NCBI GenBank assembly: GCA_937125455.1
Contig: CAKZLK010000040.1
Span: 62,001-126,000, forward strand
DNA length: 64,000 nt
Origin: an uncultured Aequorivita sp.
Lineage (GTDB): Bacteria > Bacteroidota > Bacteroidia > Flavobacteriales > Flavobacteriaceae
Direction of reading: 5' to 3'
Shown piece by piece: positions 35,125-44,221 of this stretch (position 1 is the stretch's first letter; each line of letters starts with the position of its first letter). The notes beneath the pieces were generated by a model. The model had not been told where the DNA came from, made no database searches, and saw only the letters and a program-made list of their open reading frames with translations. The translations under genes were made by a program, and so were the position numbers.

Positions 35125-36003
35125 TTAATCATTTTTAAGACGTTCCCGATACTCAGAAATTTTTGCTTTTATATCATCATCCAGTTCTGGCTCTTTGATG
35201 TCTTTATATTTTTTAAGCTCTTGCAGCATAATCTCTGCAACAATTACCCGAGCCGTTTTTTTATCATCCGAAGGAATCAAATACCATGGTGCAAGTGGTT
35301 TTGATGTGCGGTTTATTGCTTCTTCGTAATACTTTCTATAATCTTCCCATAAGGCCCGTTCGTCCAAATCGCCTGGGGAGAACTTCCAGTTTTTTTCTGG
35401 CTTGTCCAATCTGCGGAGTTGGCGCTCTTTTTGTTCATCTTTGGAAAGGTTCAAAAAGAATTTGAAAATAATAGTACCGTTCTGCTGAATAGTTCGCTCA
35501 AAATCGTTGATCTGCTGAAAACGTTTATCCCAAAACTCCGTGTCAATATCTTCCAAACTATTTACCCCTGGCAAGTTTTCACCTAAAATATATTCGGGAT
35601 GAACTCTAGTTACCAAAACATTTTCATAATGGGTTCTATTGAAAACTCCAAACTTTCCACGTTCCGGCAGAGCTATATAATGACGCCAAAGATAATCGTG
35701 CCTTTTCTCAAGCACAGTAGGCGTTTTGAAACTGTGCACTACAACACCACGCGCATTAAAATCCTTAAACACTTCACGAATCAGACTGTCTTTTCCCGCT
35801 GTATCCATTCCTTGAAGACAGACTAGCACAGCATATTTTCCGTGGGCATATAGTGTATCTTGAAGTTTGCCTAGCTTTTGCCGTGTATCTTCCAGATGAT
35901 CCTCCAGTTCGTCTTCTGAAGCTCCCAAGTCCCAATCATTAAGTGTACCGTCCAACTTTATGGGCTCGGTTACTTTAAAATCTTCAATTTTTACAGCTTT
36001 CAT
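35125..36003 (-). CDS. ppk2: Polyphosphate kinase 2 (PPK2 family)
   Basis: A 292-residue P-loop kinase that transfers phosphate between polyphosphate and nucleotides. Walker A is GMDTAGKD (residues 65-72), then the lid region KTPTVLEKRHDYLWRHYIALPERG and Walker B-like FNRTHYENVLVTRVHPE. Length and single domain agree with class I or III PPK2 enzymes, which make ADP/ATP from AMP or ADP; the preferred nucleotide cannot be assigned. It ends a tight minus-strand run, nine bases after the sigma-54 regulator. Confidence 0.93.
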   Translation of the reverse strand: MKAVKIEDFKVTEPIKLDGTLNDWDLGASEDELEDHLEDTRQKLGKLQDTLYAHGKYAVLVCLQGMDTAGKDSLIREVFKDFNARGVVVHSFKTPTVLEKRHDYLWRHYIALPERGKFGVFNRTHYENVLVTRVHPEYILGENLPGVNSLEDIDTEFWDKRFQQINDFERTIQQNGTIIFKFFLNLSKDEQKERQLRRLDKPEKNWKFSPGDLDERALWEDYRKYYEEAINRTSKPLAPWYLIPSDDKKTARVIVAEIMLQELKKYKDIKEPELDDDIKAKISEYRERLKND

Positions 36004-36012
36004 ATGCTTAAA

Positions 36013-37176
36013 TTATTTACTTGCGAACAATTTCACATCTTCTTCGCTAATTTCTTTTCCTCCGAGAATAATCAGCCGTTCCACAACATTTCGAAGCTCT
36101 CGGATATTTCCAGTCCAGTCGTATTCTTGCAATAGTTTGATTGCTTTCGCAGCAAATTTTTTCTGTGTGGTACCGTGATCGTTTGCAATTTTTTTTGTGA
36201 AATACTCTACCAATAGCGGAATGTCTTCCCTTCTATCGTTCAAGGAAGGTACTTTTATAAGAATCACGGCTAAGCGGTGGTATAAATCTTCACGGAAACG
36301 ACCTTCTTCTATTTCTTTCTTTAAGTCTTTATTTGTGGCCGTTATTACACGCACATCAACCTTAATGTCTCTATCGCTACCTACCCGTTGCACCTTATTT
36401 TCCTGTAATGCACGAAGCACTTTCGCTTGCGCGGAAAGACTCATATCGCCTACTTCGTCAAGAAAAATTGTTCCCCCATTGGCAGCTTCAAACTTCCCGG
36501 CTCGATCTTTATTTGCAGAGGTAAAAGCTCCTTTAACGTGCCCAAAAAGTTCACTTTCAATTAATTCGCTAGGTATTGCAGCACAATTCACTTCAATCAT
36601 GGGACCGTTGCTACGCTCACTTTTTTGGTGAAGCCAGTGCGCTACCAATTCTTTCCCAGTTCCGTTGGGTCCTGTGATTAAAACTCGGGCTTCTGTTGGA
36701 GCCACTTTTTCAATCATTTCTTTTATTCGCCCAATTTCGGGAGACTCGCCAACCATCTCGTAGTTTTTGGAAACTTTTTTCTTTAGTAGGGTATTTTCAA
36801 CCACCAATTCCTTTCGGTCTAAAGCAATGCGAACGGTGTTTAGCAATCGGTTTAAGTCTGGTGGTTTTGATATGTAATCAAAAGCTCCCAAACGCATGGT
36901 GTTTACGGCGGTATCTAAATCGCCGTGACCGGAAATCATTACCATCGGTATCTCCGGTTTTATTTTTTTTACGGCTTCCAGAACTTCAACGCCATCCATT
37001 TTCGGCATTTTTATATCGCAAAGCACCAGATCAAAATCTTCTTTTTTAATTATTTCCATTCCGGCAAGGCCGTCTTCGGCTTCAAAAACCTCGTAACCCT
37101 GGTTTTCTTCGGAAAGGATTTTCACCAAAACCCTTCTAATTGCTGCTTCGTCTTCTATTATAAGTATTCTCGCCAT
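36013..37176 (-). CDS. Sigma-54-interacting response regulator without DNA-binding domain
   Basis: A 387-residue NtrC-type protein. The receiver domain (1-120) has acidic pocket residues near 8-9, phospho-acceptor Asp54 in LVLCDIKMPKMDG and Lys104. The AAA+ domain has Walker A GPNGTGKE (169-176), the sigma-54 loop as GAFTSA (216-221, not GAFTGA), Walker B GGTIFLDE (234-241) and WTGNIRELRNVVERL. The protein then ends at KLFASK, with no C-terminal Fis-type helix-turn-helix. It may activate from solution or bind through a partner. No histidine kinase gene is adjacent. The start overlaps the next gene by one base. Confidence 0.88.
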   Translation of the reverse strand: MARILIIEDEAAIRRVLVKILSEENQGYEVFEAEDGLAGMEIIKKEDFDLVLCDIKMPKMDGVEVLEAVKKIKPEIPMVMISGHGDLDTAVNTMRLGAFDYISKPPDLNRLLNTVRIALDRKELVVENTLLKKKVSKNYEMVGESPEIGRIKEMIEKVAPTEARVLITGPNGTGKELVAHWLHQKSERSNGPMIEVNCAAIPSELIESELFGHVKGAFTSANKDRAGKFEAANGGTIFLDEVGDMSLSAQAKVLRALQENKVQRVGSDRDIKVDVRVITATNKDLKKEIEEGRFREDLYHRLAVILIKVPSLNDRREDIPLLVEYFTKKIANDHGTTQKKFAAKAIKLLQEYDWTGNIRELRNVVERLIILGGKEISEEDVKLFASK

Positions 37177-38177
37177 TAATATTTGAATTTTAATCCCGCC
37201 CTAAAATAAGGCGAATTTTCGGTATTGATCTTATAAATTTTGTTTCCATCGGCATCTTCCAAACGAAAATCATTATAAACTGAATGTGCTGCATAACCGT
37301 AAAACAAAAGATGCTTTGTGAAAAAATGCTCATAGCCCAATCCGAGAAGACCTATGGTTTCTTGAATACTTTCAGCAACTTTTCCTTCCGAATTTTGTTC
37401 GGAAATAGGCACAAAATTCTCCTGTATGTTGGCATAAACGTTGTCCAACGTAGCAAAAGCTTGAAGTGCATCTTTATGGTTATCATTTAAATAATGTCTC
37501 ACATTTGTTTTGGGTACCCCCAAAGTATATGTCCAATTTGGATGAAATTCTTTAAAATAATTTAATATTGGTAATGGGAAATTTCTACCCGGAGTGTTTG
37601 AATATGAAAGTCCTAGTACCAATCTATAAGGTTTGTTGCCTCCGGTGGTATCTTTCTTTTTATCCTTTATGGCATATACCGCTCCATCATATAAAACATC
37701 ATCACTTTGTAGGCCATCTTTAAAATCGCTTTGGAATTTTGGCCCAAATTTTATACCAAACCTCCAAAAATTCTTGGTGGTCCAGGTATATCCCAAATAA
37801 GCATCTATTTGCTGAACAGAAGTTACAAGATTGCTTTGAATGTTTTCGTTGGGAGGAACTGGTCCCCTAAAAGCTAAAATATCTTCATTATCCTTAATAC
37901 CAATATCTACATATCTGTATTCTAAACCTATAACCAAAAAGTTTTTCTTTTCTTTATTTATGGGGATAGGAGCTTGAACCAAAGCGCGATAACGATTAAT
38001 GGAGTTATCTGATTTGGAAAAAGGGAGTGTTAAATATTCAACTCTTGCCAAATCTGTTGTTTGGGCTGATAGTTTAAAAATTGATAATAAAAGGAATACT
38101 GTAAAAAAAATTCTTTTCACGTTTTTCTTTTTTTTTATTAATAAATCATTCGCCGAATTCATAGCATTATTCGGCAA
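37176..38177 (-). CDS. Outer-membrane beta-barrel-like protein, DUF6268-like
   Basis: A 333-residue protein with a signal peptide ending near KLSA|Q (about residue 38 from this start; the next Met, MNSAND, is 5 residues in). The mature part is made of amphipathic strands ending in aromatic residues (ENSPYFRAGLKFKY at the C-terminus), typical of outer-membrane beta-barrels of the DUF6268 type. It is in the tight run ABC permease - this gene - regulator - PPK2 (6-base gap and 1-base overlap). It may be the outer-membrane partner of the exporter, which is inference from position. Confidence 0.65.
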   Translation of the reverse strand: MPNNAMNSANDLLIKKKKNVKRIFFTVFLLLSIFKLSAQTTDLARVEYLTLPFSKSDNSINRYRALVQAPIPINKEKKNFLVIGLEYRYVDIGIKDNEDILAFRGPVPPNENIQSNLVTSVQQIDAYLGYTWTTKNFWRFGIKFGPKFQSDFKDGLQSDDVLYDGAVYAIKDKKKDTTGGNKPYRLVLGLSYSNTPGRNFPLPILNYFKEFHPNWTYTLGVPKTNVRHYLNDNHKDALQAFATLDNVYANIQENFVPISEQNSEGKVAESIQETIGLLGLGYEHFFTKHLLFYGYAAHSVYNDFRLEDADGNKIYKINTENSPYFRAGLKFKY

Positions 38178-38183
38178 ACTTTT

Positions 38184-39491
38184 TTAGTACTTAAGCCACT
38201 TGAAGATTTCTTTGTAGGTGGGCTTTTTGCCGTACATTAATATACCTACGCGATAAATTTTTGCAGCAAACCAGACCATTCCACCAAAAGTAGCAAATAG
38301 AATTACTACCGAAATAATCTGTTGCCAAATTGGAACTCCAAAAGGAATTCGCATCAACATTACTACTGGCGATGTAAAAGGAATATATGAAAAAACCTGT
38401 GAAACTGTTCCGTGCGGATTGTCAATAACCGTAAAAAAGCCTACATAAACTGCTAAAATGAGCGGCATTAAAATTGGCATCATAAATTGCTGGGTGTCTG
38501 TTTCACTATCAACGGCTGCACCAACAGATGCATACAAAGAAGCATATAGCAGATAACCACCAACAAAAAACAGAATAAACATCACGATTAAATTTGTAAT
38601 TGGCAGATTGTTTATCTCCAACATTACATCGTGCAAAATTTGCTGCGTACCGCCATCGACGCTATTCTCCACAATCTGTTGTGAAGGAGAGGCTGTAGCG
38701 GGATCAATTCCAAAAACCGAAGTTACAACCGTCATTAAAACCAAAATCAATACGACCCAAACCAAAAACTGTGTAATACCCGCCAAGGTAGTACCAAATA
38801 TTTTTCCCAATAGTAACAATCGCGGCTTTACCGATGAAATAATCACTTCAATCACCCTGCTCGTTTTTTCTTCAATCACACTGCGCATTATCATGTTACC
38901 GTAAATGATGATGAACATAAACAATAAATATCCTGCCGCCCCACCAAAAGCTAGTTTCAAGCCGGAACCCAATTTTGACGTTTCCTTCCCCTTAAAGGTC
39001 TCTTGATTGGCACTTATATTTATGCGAAGACTTTTAATGGTTTCAGAATCTATCCCAGCTTCTTTTAGCTTTAAGGTATTCACTTTGGTTTCCAACATGT
39101 CGTTGATGTCGCCCATCATTGATAACGAGGGGGAATCTTCAGAGTAAAAAGTAATTTTTTTGGAAAGTGCTTCAAGACTTTCGGTTTTTGGAATATAGAG
39201 CAAGCCATACATTTCTTTGTTTTCAGCTGTCTGTTTTGCTTCTTCCAAAGAAACATTGTGCAATAACGTATACTGAGTGTGCGGCGTGCTGTTGAATTCA
39301 TCTGCAAAAAGTCCGCTTTCATCCAAAACTGAAATCTTACGAACGGTATCATTGTTCAAACTGGACAAATAGGCAACCAAAGCAAAAATTCCCACAAAAA
39401 TAAAGGGGCTCAAAAACGTCATTATTATAAACGACTTGTTGCGGACTTTGGTAAGGTATTCCCTTTTTATAATAAGCGGAAGATGGTTCAT
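38184..39491 (-). CDS. ABC-2 type transporter permease (NatB-like)
   Basis: A 435-residue permease. One helix at about 22-42 is followed by a large extracytoplasmic domain (about 45-185), then five helices to the end, with the family segment VIEEKTSRVIEVIISSVKPRLLLLGKIFG. This matches the NatB/ABC-2 exporters of Bacteroidota, which move Na+ or small amphiphiles outward. It follows the ATPase gene by six bases and forms one transporter with it. Confidence 0.9.
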   Translation of the reverse strand: MNHLPLIIKREYLTKVRNKSFIIMTFLSPFIFVGIFALVAYLSSLNNDTVRKISVLDESGLFADEFNSTPHTQYTLLHNVSLEEAKQTAENKEMYGLLYIPKTESLEALSKKITFYSEDSPSLSMMGDINDMLETKVNTLKLKEAGIDSETIKSLRINISANQETFKGKETSKLGSGLKLAFGGAAGYLLFMFIIIYGNMIMRSVIEEKTSRVIEVIISSVKPRLLLLGKIFGTTLAGITQFLVWVVLILVLMTVVTSVFGIDPATASPSQQIVENSVDGGTQQILHDVMLEINNLPITNLIVMFILFFVGGYLLYASLYASVGAAVDSETDTQQFMMPILMPLILAVYVGFFTVIDNPHGTVSQVFSYIPFTSPVVMLMRIPFGVPIWQQIISVVILFATFGGMVWFAAKIYRVGILMYGKKPTYKEIFKWLKY

Positions 39492-39497
39492 CGTGGT

Positions 39498-40424
39498 TTA
39501 ATTTTTTTGGATGGTTTCAATAAAAATATCACTCGCGGAAGGAATTACTTCCACAAAATGCGTCAATTGTCCTTGTGAAGTCAAGTAGTTTACAAAATCG
39601 TTTGTCGAGACTGAATCCGGTATTTTTACTTTGTACTGTAACTCGTCATTGATACTTTTAAATGTTGCGGGATACACCTCAAATTTTTCTTTTAATAAAG
39701 CTGAAGTAGCTGCATGATTAGGCGTTATCAAACCTATTTCAAAAACATTGTTTTTATACTGACGCTTTATATCTACCAGTCTTCCGTCCAAAATTTTGTT
39801 TGATTTGTGTATCAACGCAATATGATCACACATTTCCTCTACAGATTCCATTCGGTGGGTTGAAAAAATAACTGTAGCGCCATCATCGCGAAGTTTTAAT
39901 ATTTCATCTTTTATAAGATTTGCGTTTATAGGGTCAAAACCACTGAAGGGTTCATCAAAAATCAACAATTTCGGCTTGTGAAGTACTGTAACCACAAACT
40001 GTATCTTTTGGGCCATTCCTTTGGAGAGTTCCTGAATTTTCTTATCCCACCAATCGCCAATTTCTAATCTGTCAAACCAATATTTTAGTCGCTCTTTTGC
40101 CTCTTGTTTTGAAAGGCCTTTTAGTTGAGCCAAATAAAGAGCCTGTTCTCCTACTTTCATTGTTTTGTACAATCCGCGTTCCTCCGGTAGGTATCCAATA
40201 TATTGAATGTGGTGTGGCTTGAGCGGTTCACCATCCAAAATGACCGAACCTGTATCGGGCATTGTAATTTGGTTTATGATTCTTATTAATGTTGTTTTTC
40301 CGGCTCCATTTGGCCCTAATAAACCAAAAATGCTCCCTTTTTCTACTTCTATGGAAACGTTGTTAAGCGCTTTGTAATCGCCATAGACCTTGGAAACATT
40401 GTTGACCACTAAAAGTTTTTCCAT
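39498..40424 (-). CDS. ABC transporter ATP-binding protein (NatA-like)
   Basis: A 308-residue ATPase. Walker A is GPNGAGKT (residues 37-44), signature LSKGMAQK (about residues 134-141), Walker B LLIFDEPFSGFDP and H-loop FSTHRMES. The C-terminal 80 residues are the extra domain typical of NatA-type ATPases. It is the first gene of the tight minus-strand run that leads to PPK2, and its upstream spacer holds the dnaJ terminator. Confidence 0.92.
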   Translation of the reverse strand: MEKLLVVNNVSKVYGDYKALNNVSIEVEKGSIFGLLGPNGAGKTTLIRIINQITMPDTGSVILDGEPLKPHHIQYIGYLPEERGLYKTMKVGEQALYLAQLKGLSKQEAKERLKYWFDRLEIGDWWDKKIQELSKGMAQKIQFVVTVLHKPKLLIFDEPFSGFDPINANLIKDEILKLRDDGATVIFSTHRMESVEEMCDHIALIHKSNKILDGRLVDIKRQYKNNVFEIGLITPNHAATSALLKEKFEVYPATFKSINDELQYKVKIPDSVSTNDFVNYLTSQGQLTHFVEVIPSASDIFIETIQKN

Positions 40425-40540
40425 AAATTTTATTTGAAGAATGTAAATATATTGATTTGACTGCGAAGCACTGTCGTTATTAAGAGTATTTTAAGTGATC
40501 GGCGTTGAAATAAAAGCAAAAAAAGAAGCTGTAAAGCCAC

Positions 40541-40581
40541 GTAAAAACAAAACCCACCCAAAAATATAATTCTTGGATGGG
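40541..40581 (-). terminator. Rho-independent terminator of the grpE-dnaJ operon
   Basis: On the minus strand, CCCATCCAA / TTGGGTGGG (one G-U) forms a stem followed by a T-rich tract. It lies 90 bases after the dnaJ stop. Confidence 0.65.
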
Positions 40582-40670
40582 AAAAAAAATTGCTATGAAA
40601 AAGAAAAATTATCGCCTCTAAGACGAAGCGACATTTCAAATATATACAAAAATATTTATTTAACGTTTAT

Positions 40671-41783
40671 TTAAGAGAACATATCTTTCACTTTTTCAAA
40701 AAATGACTTGTCTTCTTTCTCAGGATTTGGCTGAAAATGTTCGTCATTGCTCATTTTTTCAAAAAATTCTCTTTGTTCTTTTGAAAGAGATTTTGGGGTC
40801 CATACATTAACATGAACCAGTAAATCTCCGGTTCCGTATCCATTTATACTCGGAATCCCCTTATTTCGAAGTCTTAAAATTTTTCCGCTCTGTGCCCCAG
40901 CATCAATTTTTATACGCACCTTTCCTGTTACTGTTTCTATTTCTTTAGAAGTCCCCAAAACAGCTTCTGAAAAACTTACATACAAATCATAATGAAGATT
41001 GTCACCTTCACGCTGCAGTTTATCGTGGGGTTTTTCTTCGATAGCTACCAAAAGATCCCCAGGAACTCCATTTCCAGGTGCATCATTTCCTTTTCCAGAA
41101 ACCTTTAGTTGCATTCCATCTACAACGCCCGCAGGAATCTTGATTGAAACGGTTTCTTCAGTTACCAACATTCCTTCGGCATCTGCATTTGCCGGTTTTG
41201 AATCAACAATTTGGCCCAAACCTCCACAGGTACTACAAGTAGCAGCGGTTTGCATACGGCCTAGAATAGTATTTTGAATTCGGGTTACCTGTCCCTGTCC
41301 GTTACAAGTTGAACAAGTTTTGTAAGTGGTTCCGCTTGCTAGCTTTTTACGTTTTACTTTTATCTTCTTTTCAACCCCATTGGCTATTTCTTCCAAAGTA
41401 AGCTGAACACGAATACGCAAATTGCTTCCTTTTACGGTTCTGCGACCTCCACCGCCAAAGCCTCCTCCAAAACCACCACCGAAAGCACCGCCAAAAATAT
41501 CTCCAAACTGGCTGAAGATATCATCCATATTCATTCCGCCACCATTGAAGCCTCCGCCACCTTCAAAGGCACGGTGACCAAACTGGTCATATCGAGAACG
41601 TTTGTTGGGATCACTAAGCACCTCATAAGCTTCGGCAGATTTTTTGAACATTGCCTCGGCTTCGTGGTCGCCTGGATTTTTATCTGGGTGATATTGAAGT
41701 GCTTTTTTTCGGTACGCTTTTTTAATTTCGGCTGCCGAAGCACTCTTTGATATTTCTAAAATTTCGTAATAATCTTCCTTCAT
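40671..41783 (-). CDS. dnaJ: Chaperone DnaJ with a reduced zinc domain
   Basis: A 370-residue Hsp40 co-chaperone of DnaK. The J domain with HPD (YHPDKNPGD) is at 1-70, then a Gly/Phe-rich region ([17 protein letters not shown]), then a zinc domain with only two CxxCxGxG motifs (CSTCNGQG and CSTCGGLG). The first and fourth motifs are replaced by [10 protein letters not shown] and [10 protein letters not shown], so zinc site I is gone and site II is kept. The C-terminal client-binding domains are complete. It lies three bases after grpE. Confidence 0.95.
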   Translation of the reverse strand: MKEDYYEILEISKSASAAEIKKAYRKKALQYHPDKNPGDHEAEAMFKKSAEAYEVLSDPNKRSRYDQFGHRAFEGGGGFNGGGMNMDDIFSQFGDIFGGAFGGGFGGGFGGGGRRTVKGSNLRIRVQLTLEEIANGVEKKIKVKRKKLASGTTYKTCSTCNGQGQVTRIQNTILGRMQTAATCSTCGGLGQIVDSKPANADAEGMLVTEETVSIKIPAGVVDGMQLKVSGKGNDAPGNGVPGDLLVAIEEKPHDKLQREGDNLHYDLYVSFSEAVLGTSKEIETVTGKVRIKIDAGAQSGKILRLRNKGIPSINGYGTGDLLVHVNVWTPKSLSKEQREFFEKMSNDEHFQPNPEKEDKSFFEKVKDMFS

Positions 41784-41786
41784 ATC

Positions 41787-42332
41787 TTATTGTCCTATAA
41801 CTACTTTTGGATAGCGGATTATTTTGTCGCCTAAGGCATATCCTTTTTCGAGTACATCAATTATTTTTCCTTTCAGTTTTTCTTCAGGTGCGGGAATTTG
41901 GGTAATTGCTTCGTGCGAATCTGCATCAAAAACATCACCCGGTTTCACATCGATCAACTGAAGGCCTTTAGTTTTTAGTGTTTCGCTTAGTTTGTTGTTA
42001 ATTAGCTCTACGCCTTTAAATAAATTTTTATCGCCACTTTTTTCTAATTCCTTCAAAGCGCGTTCAAAGTCATCTAAAACGGGTAGTAGGGATTGTATCA
42101 CGTCTTCACCAGCGGTCTTAAACATTTCGATACGCTCGCGAGTGGTTCGTTTTTTATAATTTTCAAATTCAGCAAAAAGACGTAAATAGCGGTCTTTTTC
42201 CCGTTCAAATTCGTCTTTTAATTCAGAAAGAGCATCTGATACGTTTTCTTCTGCAATTTCTTGTTCATTTAGTTCTTTGTCGTCAAAGCCCACTTCTTCG
42301 TGGTTTTCTTTGGATTTATCGTTTTTGCTCAT
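41787..42332 (-). CDS. grpE: Nucleotide exchange factor GrpE
   Basis: A 181-residue cofactor that releases ADP from DnaK. It has an acidic N-terminal tail, a long helix (LKDEFEREKDRYLRLFAEFENYKKRTTRERIE), and the C-terminal beta wing PGDVFDADSHEAITQIPAPE, then KVVIGQ. It forms an operon with dnaJ; dnaK is not in this window. A full consensus promoter lies at 42367-42399; no heat-shock CIRCE element was seen. Confidence 0.95.
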   Translation of the reverse strand: MSKNDKSKENHEEVGFDDKELNEQEIAEENVSDALSELKDEFEREKDRYLRLFAEFENYKKRTTRERIEMFKTAGEDVIQSLLPVLDDFERALKELEKSGDKNLFKGVELINNKLSETLKTKGLQLIDVKPGDVFDADSHEAITQIPAPEEKLKGKIIDVLEKGYALGDKIIRYPKVVIGQ

Positions 42333-42366
42333 AGTAGCGTTTCTTTCATCTTTTTTCAGAAGGGAG

Positions 42367-42399
42367 CAAAAGTACTGCCATTTGTTCTAAAATGTCAAA
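42367..42399 (-). promoter_or_regulatory. Bacteroidota-type promoter of grpE-dnaJ
   Basis: Minus strand: TTTG (42396-42399), 21-base spacer, TACTTTTG (42367-42374), 35 bases before the grpE start. Both boxes match the housekeeping consensus. Confidence 0.7.
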
Positions 42400-42453
42400 A
42401 TGTCACAGCATTTAATTTAATATTACTTTAAGAGAAAAGTTGGCGTTAAAATA

Positions 42454-42461
42454 TATTTTTG
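42454..42461 (+). promoter_or_regulatory. Candidate -7 box for the YceI gene
   Basis: TATTTTTG, 27 bases before the ATG at 42489. It overlaps the longer open frame from 42459, which supports starting translation at 42489. Confidence 0.5.
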
Positions 42462-42488
42462 CAACTCAAAAACAAAAAACCAATTATT

Positions 42489-43142
42489 ATGAAATCTACA
42501 ACATTAAAAATTACAATTATGGCCTTTTTAGCAGTGGGGGCATTTTCTTGCAAAAACACTGAGAAAGAAGCTGATGTGACTACAGAAGAAGTGGCAGAAG
42601 TAACCGATATGAGCGTTGAATACACAGTGGATGCGGCTGCGTCACAAATTGTGTGGGAAGGTTCAAAGCCTACAGGAACGCACCACGGAACTATTAAACT
42701 TTCATCTGGTACTATTCACCTTAACGAAGGAAATGTTGAGGCCGGAAACTTTATAATCGATATGAACAGCATTAACGATGAGGACCTAGAAGGTGACGAT
42801 AAGGCTAACTTAGAAGCACACTTGAAAGGTACTGTTGAGGGGAAGGAAGGCGATTTCTTCAATGTGAAAGAATATCCAACAGCAAAATTTGAAATGACTA
42901 GCATTGAAAATAATATGGTGAAAGGAAACTTGACCATAAAAGACAAAACCAACGCTATTGAATTTCCAGCAACCATTACTATGAAAGATGATACAATGAT
43001 GTTGAAAAGTGAGCCTTTTACAATAGACAGAACGAAATGGGATGTAAACTTCGGTTCAAAATCAATTTTCCCAAACTTAGGCGATAAATTTATTAGTGAC
43101 GATATGAAGATCTCTATTTCTTTGATTGCTAAAAAAGCATAA
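42489..43142 (+). CDS. YceI family periplasmic lipoprotein
   Basis: A 217-residue protein with lipobox (Cys21 in VGAFSC) and a lipocalin-like YceI domain: YTVDAAASQIVWEGSKPTG at the start and FTIDRTKWDVNFGS near the end. YceI barrels bind polyisoprenoid or other hydrophobic ligands. The chosen start (MKSTTLKITIM) gives a normal lipoprotein leader, and a -7 box overlaps the longer frame. Monocistronic, with a strong terminator. Confidence 0.88.
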   Translation: MKSTTLKITIMAFLAVGAFSCKNTEKEADVTTEEVAEVTDMSVEYTVDAAASQIVWEGSKPTGTHHGTIKLSSGTIHLNEGNVEAGNFIIDMNSINDEDLEGDDKANLEAHLKGTVEGKEGDFFNVKEYPTAKFEMTSIENNMVKGNLTIKDKTNAIEFPATITMKDDTMMLKSEPFTIDRTKWDVNFGSKSIFPNLGDKFISDDMKISISLIAKKA

Positions 43143-43162
43143 TCAAAAATGATTTAAAAATT

Positions 43163-43194
43163 AAAGAGAGGCAGTTTTGCCTCTCTTTTTTTGT
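43163..43194 (+). terminator. Rho-independent terminator
   Basis: Stem AGAGAGGCA / TGCCTCTCT with loop GTTT and a run of T, right after the YceI gene and before a convergent gene. Confidence 0.85.
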
Positions 43195-44103
43195 TTATAA
43201 TAAATCCTGTAATGCGTTTTCCAGATTATAATACTTGAACAGGTAACCAAGCTCTTCAATTTTATGCGAACTGACCAATTGTCCTTCTAATACCAAAATA
43301 GACATTTCGCCCAACAATAATTTAATTGCAAGAGCTGGAATATTTGGTAACCAAAGCGGACTATCAAGATATGATGCAATCATTTTTGTCATCTTTCTAT
43401 TTTGGACTGGGTTTGGTGCTACAGCATTATATTTTCCCTCCAATTGGTTTTTCAGCAGAAAGAGATAAATCCCCGCAATATCTTCAATATGAATCCACGA
43501 AAGCCATTGATCTCCGCTTCCTAACGGAGCTCCAACTCCATATTTTATAGGCTTTACCAATTTGGGCAAAGCGCCTTCTTCTTTTGCTAAAACAACTCCA
43601 GTACGGACCTTGGTAACCTCCATACCCATGGTTTTAAATTTTGCCGCAGCGGCTTCCCAGGCCAAAACTACTTCAGCCAGAAATGTGTCATCCACTTCTG
43701 TATCTTCCTCAGTGTAAAGTTTAGTTTTTGAATTAGGATAAATACTAACACCACTCGCAGAAATAAAATGCACAATGTTGTGATCTATTTTTTGAAGTGT
43801 TTCATGTAAAAGGTCTAAGGTTTCGACCCTACTATCTAAAATGATTTTTTTGTGCTTTTTGGTCCATCTTTCTGAAATGCTGGCCCCCACTAAATTTATT
43901 ATTGAAGTTACTCCTTCAAAAGCATCAATATCAATTTCTTTTTTTGGAGGATTCCAATAAAAACCCTTATAATTTTCAGTATTCTCTATCTTTTCTTTAC
44001 TGGTTGTCAGATAATTAACAGCAATTCCTTCACTGTGGCATTGCCTTACCAATTCACTGCCAATAAGTCCTGTAGCCCCTGTTATCAAAACTTTCTTAAT
44101 CAT
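43195..44103 (-). CDS. TIGR01777-type NAD(P)-dependent epimerase (YfcH-like)
   Basis: A 302-residue atypical SDR: Rossmann motif TGATGLIG (residues 8-15), the DLR-equivalent GFYWNPPKKEID typical of TIGR01777, SASGVSIYP around the catalytic Ser, and the C-terminal DUF1731-like region beginning VLEGQLVSSHKIEELGY. The last two motifs confirm the subgroup. The metabolic substrate is unknown. Convergent with the YceI gene at a terminator; single gene. Confidence 0.87.
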   Translation of the reverse strand: MIKKVLITGATGLIGSELVRQCHSEGIAVNYLTTSKEKIENTENYKGFYWNPPKKEIDIDAFEGVTSIINLVGASISERWTKKHKKIILDSRVETLDLLHETLQKIDHNIVHFISASGVSIYPNSKTKLYTEEDTEVDDTFLAEVVLAWEAAAAKFKTMGMEVTKVRTGVVLAKEEGALPKLVKPIKYGVGAPLGSGDQWLSWIHIEDIAGIYLFLLKNQLEGKYNAVAPNPVQNRKMTKMIASYLDSPLWLPNIPALAIKLLLGEMSILVLEGQLVSSHKIEELGYLFKYYNLENALQDLL

Positions 44104-44221
44104 ACTTTTAAAATTAGAGATTCACAAGGGAATTGCAAAGGGTCTTAACGGAAGATTGTGAATTTCTCGTTAGTTCATTTTTTTGTCGGGCTCATTATTA
44201 AGCTTAGCGAAATGTTTGCAA

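Noticed and set aside
40430-40639. 69-codon minus ORF between dnaJ and the ABC ATPase
   Set aside because: Overlaps a terminator, low-complexity hydrophobic residues from AT-rich DNA, no start signal.
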